A DNA stretch of 64,000 bases, taken from the NCBI RefSeq assembly GCF_008831285.2, contig NC_045144.1:25187716-25251715 (forward strand). The letters are read 5' to 3'. Origin of the DNA: Nymphaea colorata (taxonomy: Eukaryota > Streptophyta > Magnoliopsida > Nymphaeales > Nymphaeaceae). Under the pieces are notes generated by a model, which saw only the letters and a program-made list of their open reading frames with translations, was not told where the DNA came from and searched no databases. The translations under genes and the position numbers were made by a program. Of this stretch, positions 58,574 through 64,000 are shown in pieces; the first letter of the stretch is position 1; every line of letters begins with the position of its first letter.

Positions 58574-59189
58574 ACGCATGTTATGCCAAGACGTCGGGTG
58601 CTGTTGCGTGATAGAACACAGCGGCCTGCAACAGTGCAGGCTCCTCCTCTTTTCTTGCGAAAACCGCCCCTTGGGGGTCGGTTTTGGTTTTTTTGGGTGG
58701 GTAATAGTCATGCCCACACCTCAAAAGGTGTTTGCGGGCTAGTGGTCTATCCCATTTTATGAAAACATTTTTTTTTTGAAAAAAAGTTTGAAAATAATTC
58801 AAAATTTGTATAAAAATAGTATCAAATTCAAAAAAATTTAAAATTTGAGTTTTGGCTCCAAAATTCTTTATAAATACCTCTTTCTCCTTTCTTTTGGGTA
58901 AGAGCTAGCCCTTCGAGAAGCTCTAGCAAATTTTTACTTGAGGACCTAGAAATTTTACTCCTCTTCCTCAATTTCCATCTTCCTCTTCCATTCTCACTCC
59001 CTCTCTCTTTCTCCAATACTTGAGAGTAAGCTTCATCAAGTTACAACTCTCTTGAAGGCCACAACTTCTCCATTTTGGAGCTTGAAGTGAGACTATTTCA
59101 AGCTAAGATGTTCATCTTCCCTAAATTATTCTCATTAGAGGTATGCAATTAATATCTCACATCTTTCTTTTTTCATTTTCTTCTCATCT
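58574..59189. other. Intergenic with possible promoter-like TATA
   Basis: CTTTATAAATACCTC at 58867-58881 is a good TATA-like motif, followed by CT-rich sequence like a plant leader and then the tandem array. No protein product is recognised downstream, so this may be a repeat-derived or non-coding promoter, or chance. Confidence 0.3.
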
Positions 59190-59870
59190 TCATCTCCCCA
59201 TAGCCCAATGAGATAACCCTCAATCTCTATTTTAGAGACAAGAAGCTATTGCTCGAGTGCACTTGGAGCATGGAAAAATGCGATGATCTTCCATTTCATG
59301 ATTGAATCATGTTTTCTCTTTTATTAAATATAACATTATTTTGGTTTATTCATTTCCTCTCTTCTTCATTTTTAAATGGCTATACGAGATAGTCTATCAA
59401 CCTCTATTTTAGGGTTGAGAAGCTATGCTCGAGTGCACCAGAAGCATGAGAAGATGAGATGATATTTCATTTTATGATTAAATCATGCTCTTTCTTTTCA
59501 TGAATATATTTTTGTTGTTCTTTTGATTCTTTTTATTTTTCTCTCTTCTTTCTCTCCTCATGGCCAAAAGAGATAGCCCTCAATCTCTATTTTAGAATAA
59601 AGAGGCTATGCTCGAGTACACCGAGAGCATGAGAAGATAAGATGATTTTTCATTTTCATGCTTGAGTCATGTTATTTCATTTCTTGAAATAGTCTTGTTT
59701 TGTTTCCCTCTTTCTCTCTTTTTTATTTCCCTATAACCAAAGGAGATAACTCTCAATCTCTATTTTATAGTGAAGAGGTTATGCTCAAGTGCACCGAGGG
59801 TATGAGATGATGAAATGGTATATCATTTCATAGTTACATCATGTTCTTCCTCCTACTTGAACCTTTCTCT
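59190..59870. repeat. Degenerate tandem array, four units of about 173-184 bp
   Basis: The anchor GAGATA followed by CTCAATCTCTATTTTAGAG-like text occurs at 59210, 59386, 59570 and 59743. Each unit then has TATGCTCGAGTGCACC, GAGCATGAGAAGATGAGATG and TTTCAT(T)TTATGATT. Within each unit ATGCTC and GAGCAT can pair. Between anchors lies a T/C-rich spacer. No open frame runs through it. Confidence 0.9.
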
Positions 59871-61565
59871 CTCCATCATGCTCTCTTTTTCCTTTCTTGA
59901 ATATTGTTTACATATTATCCATGCATGTTTGTTTGGTTTTTCATTTATATGTGAATGTATGGCGAGAATGAGAGTGTGTTTTGAGACTTTTTATCTTTAT
60001 ATTAATTTTTGAGGTTGAGACTTGTCCAACCCGAGGAAAACCCTCACAAAATATGTACATTTAATAATCTAATTAGGAACCTTAATGAGCGATTTATCAT
60101 GTGGTTTGGCTCTCTTCCATACCCAATGGTGGAAGACAATATATTCCCTTATAACGAACAAAATAATAATGTTATATGTTCAAATATAAATCATATTTTA
60201 CAAAAGATTTTTGAAAGCAAATACCCTCTCTAATGTGGTTTTGGAGACTTTACTTAAGTCTTGCATGAGTCCAAGCTCCCCTCCGACGTACATTAAACTT
60301 GAAGTCGGTTGTTTTAAAATCATCTATTCACTTCTAATCTCATGAAGACATGTATGTGTATACAAGTTATATACATATATGTGCACTTGATGATTCTCTT
60401 GATCTTTCTCTTTCTATGTTTCCACATTCTATTTTACAAATTTTCATATACATATGAATGCATATATATATGAATGTCCTACTTTCTCCCTCTAAAATCT
60501 TTTGTCTCTTTTTAACTCAAATGCCTTCATATATATATATATATATATACATTGCTCTATTTCTTTTCCTTTAAAAGTTTCTCTTTCTATTCAAACTAAT
60601 GAAGTTTGTACAATGTTTCATATATGTGTACATGTAATAGTATATATGTGTATTTTTCTATCTCCCTCTCTTTCTCTATTTCTTTTGAAAGTTTCATTTT
60701 CCTTTTCTACTTAAATTTAAACATCATTTTCATAAACTTATATAATATATATATTTCTTTTAAATCTTTGATTTTGTGATTTTCAAGATCTCTTTCTCTC
60801 TCTCCTTCTCTATATTTTCTTATGATCAAGTATCTCATCTCTTGCATTCTTTTGGACATTTTTCTTTTTCAAGATCATTTTCATTTACCAACTCCAACTA
60901 CAACTCAAGTAATAACCTAATATTGGATGCATGCTTGATGGTCTACAACCCCAATCCAATTTCAAAATTTTTTTTTCTTTGTAAAAATATTTATGTTAAT
61001 TATAAAACAAAAATCGTAGATGTATGTTGTGGTATGAATGTTTTGTTTTCTTGCAATCATATAGGATCGATGAATTCATGCATTTCACTCACTTAACATC
61101 ACTTATGATCACAAGCACCACTCCAAAGAACTTAAGCAAGATGAGATTGAAATCTAACTAGGTAGTAACCGGATTAGAGCAAAATTTCAAACCTACTTAA
61201 AGTCTTAAGAAAACACTAAAATAACTTCAAAGTGATTTCCCAATCTTTTCAAATGATATATGCAAAGATTTCTCAATTCTAGTTTTCTTAAAATGTTTCA
61301 CATTCTCATGTAAGTTTTCAAGAAACTTTTCAAAAGTTTGAAACATCAAACTTTTAATGTTTTTCTATATCGCATATAGAGTGGAAAAGATGTTTAAGTC
61401 AAAGTGAAATGCAACAATAATAGACATAGCCATTGAATTGATTACCCCCGGTAAAAGCACCGAAGATGATCGATCCTCGTACCGACGGGCGAGTCTCTTT
61501 CTCTCTCATTTTCAAAATAAAACTCATTTTTCTGAAGCACTCCAAAACCAACCAAAATTTTGGGG
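59871..61565. other. Gene-free AT/CT-rich region
   Basis: The plus frames 60009-60233, 60502-60714 and 60776-61096 are unrecognised. Several short (TA)n tracts occur. A GC-richer patch at 61440-61500 (CCCCCGGTAAAAGCACCG, CGTACCGACGGGCGAG) stands out but has no assigned function. Confidence 0.45.
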
Positions 61566-62305
61566 ATGCGAATAGATGCTCGTGACATTACCATAGAAGA
61601 ACAAGTAGCTATTTTTCTTTTGACAATTGGACATAATGAATGGAATCATGTCGTTCAAAATACGTTCCAACATTTCGGACAAACAAACAAGGTTTCGCAA
61701 TATAAAATGATTCATTTCTCATAACGTCATGACTGTAGTTAGATTACGTTTTGGCATGATGAAAAGGAAGTGCAACAGACTTAAGAGTATTGTATAATGT
61801 ACTTGATCATCAAACTGACTCGTTTGTTGCCCCAGAATGTACGTAGCTCCACCAACCAATGCATTCTTTTTATAAGCATGTAACAATGTATAAATAAATT
61901 GTGTTCAATTGTAGACAAATATTATCTTGCTAATGGGGGATATCCAAATATTGTCGGTTTGCTAACACCTTATCGAGGGCATCGTCATCATATGTCTGAG
62001 TTTAACACTCTGGAGGCACGCTCACCTATAACTCAAGATGAATTATTCAACCATAGGCATTCATTACTTTAAAATGCAATATAAAGAACTTTCGGCATGT
62101 TGAAAGGTCGTTTTTCAATATTGAAAATGCAAATGGAGTATCCATTCAAAAAACAAGTTCAAATTGTTCTTGCTACATGTGTATTTCACAACTTCATAAT
62201 TGAATACAATTCAAATGTTGACCAATTTGTTGATGAAGATGCACATTCGAATGATAACTTTGGCTTAAGCGAACCAAAAATTGCAAGCCAAACACATCAG
62301 CGATA
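61566..62305 (+). pseudogene. Dead PIF/Harbinger transposase
   Basis: The start MRIDARDITIEEQVAIFLLTIGHNEWNHVVQNTFQHFGQT (61566 on) matches the N-terminal part of plant PIF/Harbinger transposases. The end, from about 61916, reads VDKYYLANGGYPNIVGLLTPYRGHRHHMSEFN, then ELFNHRHSLL, TFGMLKGRFSILK and VLATCVFHNFI, the C-terminal nuclease motifs in order. The middle, with the first catalytic residues, is missing. In the final ER-TFG motif the codon for the third catalytic Glu is a stop (62082-62084), with a second stop at 62070-62072. It lies about 210 bases left of a Harbinger-type element. Confidence 0.88.
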
Positions 62306-62517
62306 AAGCAACAATTCTATGAGAACAGCTATAACAACTCAAATGTTTAACACAATATCAATTGAATAATAAGTTAATTTATGAATTTTGACTATTGTTT
62401 CATTTGATTGTTTGACATTTGTTTTGTTTCAAAAATGATCCTAGCCAAAAGTACCATGTGGTTTTCGAAGGTTGGTCGCAAGGCATATATAACAGTTGGG
62501 AGCGGTGCCAACCTTTA

Positions 62518-63608
62518 GGGTGCGTTTGATGCACAGGAAAAAATTTAACGTGGTAAATTTTTCTGGCAAATTTTCCTGAAAAAAAAAACAGGATGAAATT
62601 TAACCCTCTTCCGATTTGAGGTCATGTTTGATGTCCGATTTGAGGTCATGTTTGATGCACAGAAAAAATTTAACCAGGTAATTTTAACTCTGTTTGATGC
62701 ACAATGAAAAATTTAACAGGATATATGATGGTTTTAAGCCCATGTAACAACAAGCGTTTTAAGCCCATGTAACTGATCTCCCCATATTTGAACGTGTGCA
62801 TCCCTATAGGAGTTCAGTTCAGTTCTTTCCTATTCTACGCAAAGAATGGCTGATATCACCAAGTCCCCAAGCCAATGATATATGTGGCCGACAATTCTGC
62901 ATAAATCAACTTGGAAGTCAAGTTTATGACTAATATGTGGAAATACAAAATTGCAGTTGCAGAATGGTACGAGAATCACATAGATTGAAGCAAAATCCTA
63001 TGAGATTGAAGCAAAATGAAGACAGAACACAGAAATTTTCCTCATAACAGAAACAAGCGAAAGGATAGTTGACAGGCAGAGCAAGAGATAATGTGACGAC
63101 GGTGGGAGCTCTGGCCTGCACGCCTACTGCAACCCTCTTCCCTGTCAGTGAGAAATGGACAAGGGCTCCACTGCAAGGGAGGAGGAGCTCGTGAGGGGAA
63201 AATGGGCGAGAGAGGGAAAAATCGGGGGGAGGGCGTCCCTGTCGGCGATGGTGGGAGCTTTGGCCCTTTCTCTCCCCTTTCTTTCCACTGCGTCCCTTTT
63301 CTCTGCCGGTGAGGACGGAGGTATGCTAGAATGCGAGGAGGAGGAGAAAGGGGGCATTTACAGGTTGAGCGGGGGGAAGTTTGTCGAGCGCGGGGGGAGG
63401 ACGTCGAGCGGGTGGAATTCCACCGCTCGAAAGTCCGAGGTCGGAGCTCGGACTTTCGAGCGGGTGGAATTCCACCCGCTCCCATTGAGCGTTAAACGGG
63501 GTGAATTTCACCCCGTTTGATGCTGTTTTACTCGGGCGGGTGAAATTTCACCCGCCCGTACGATTTTTTCGGAAAAATCCGAATTCAACCGGTGCATCAA
63601 ACGCACCC
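62518..63608. mobile_element. Non-autonomous PIF/Harbinger (Tourist-like) element, 1,091 bp
   Basis: Perfect 17-bp terminal inverted repeats GGGTGCGTTTGATGCAC at both ends, flanked by TTA at 62515-62517 and 63609-63611. TTA is the standard Harbinger target. Near the left end the words GTTTGATGCACA (62525, 62649, 62690) and a 22-bp unit (CCGATTTGAGGTCATGTTTG, twice) are repeated. The right part is GC-rich and dense in hairpins built on GTGGAATTCCAC and GTGAAATTTCAC. Frames on both strands at 63042-63520 result from GC-rich sequence and are not called. Confidence 0.92.
63411..63475. repeat. Long hairpin within the Harbinger element
   Basis: GTGGAATTCCACCGCTCG, then AAAGTCCGAG, a 7-base loop, CTCGGACTTTCGAGCGGG and TGGAATTCCAC: about 28 bp of stem with one extra base on one arm. 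Each arm itself begins with the palindrome GTGGAATTCCAC. Confidence 0.85.
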
Positions 63609-63611
63609 TTA

Positions 63612-64000
63612 GTATATCGATACAAGGGCGCCCTCTTCGAATCATTTGATTCATTCGAAGCAACTGAGTATCACATGAATGAGTATCTCCACAACAAGTA
63701 TGATGTGTAAGTACGTAGGCATCCAGTCATTGAAAATGTCAATGCAAAGCAAGAAATAGAAGACAAGTTTGTTGAACGAAAGTGCAGCCACAAATGTTGG
63801 ATTATTTGTTTTGTGATTACCTGTTTTTATTGTTGGATATGTACTCATTAAACTTATATTTTGGATGAGAATCCACGCTTTTGTTGACGTTTTATAACTT
63901 TCATACAGGTTTAACTATATGGTTCTAACTTCTATTTGGTTAACTACATTGAACTTGTGGATATCATAGTTGTAACTATGTTATTTTTTTTTTCTACCTT
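63612..64000. other. Right-hand end, no gene seen
   Basis: AT-rich. The frame crossing the element border (63501-63710) reads KGALFESFDSFEATEYHMNEYLHNKYDV after the element and matches nothing I know. It could be old transposon sequence into which the Harbinger element inserted. Confidence 0.4.

Noticed and set aside
63042-63520. 121- and 147-codon frames on opposite strands
   Set aside because: Inside a non-autonomous Harbinger element, GC-rich, low complexity and overlapping each other.

Overview
This is a window of nuclear DNA from a flowering plant. It is AT-rich, has long (AT)n, (GA)n and (CT)n microsatellites and many small transposons. Its four protein genes are split by GT-AG introns and belong to plant families: an OSCA1-type channel, an RNase III-like RTL2, a class III peroxidase and a CYP74 hydroperoxide lyase. 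I see nothing bacterial or organellar. The species cannot be named from the sequence alone.

Layout. 1-4800: repeats only, including a 427-bp hAT-like MITE with its target duplication. 4880-20150 (+): an OSCA1/CSC1-type hyperosmolality-gated calcium channel, 11 coding exons plus an inferred leader exon, 765 aa. Its introns carry a 66-bp minisatellite, a Mutator-type MITE and a small antisense Ty1/copia element with a perfect target-site duplication. 21770-24312 (-): an RTL2-like RNase III protein, 4 exons, 364 aa, convergent with the channel gene and preceded by a clear TATA box. 24400-37890: gene-free, with several MITEs and a 1.96-kb internally deleted copia element (LTRs, primer binding site, polypurine tract, decayed pol end). 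37957-43046 (+): a class III peroxidase of the PER29 type, 3 exons, 323 aa. 45288-47103 (-): a CYP74B-type fatty acid hydroperoxide lyase, 2 exons, 475 aa. 47104-64000: gene-free and rich in repeats. It holds several 'GAGCTCGAGC'-rich elements, a hairpin-dense GC island, a degenerate ~178-bp tandem array, a dead PIF/Harbinger transposase and a complete-looking 1.09-kb non-autonomous Harbinger element with 17-bp perfect terminal inverted repeats.

The four genes do not form a pathway or cluster. They are single housekeeping or stress genes: osmosensing calcium entry, double-stranded RNA processing, apoplastic H2O2 chemistry, and C6 green-leaf volatile production. All intron joins below were worked out by hand from splice sites, reading phase and remembered family sequence, and give uninterrupted proteins of normal family length. 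I found no convincing new biological system. The most informative novelties are the repeat structures and an apparent intron loss in the peroxidase.
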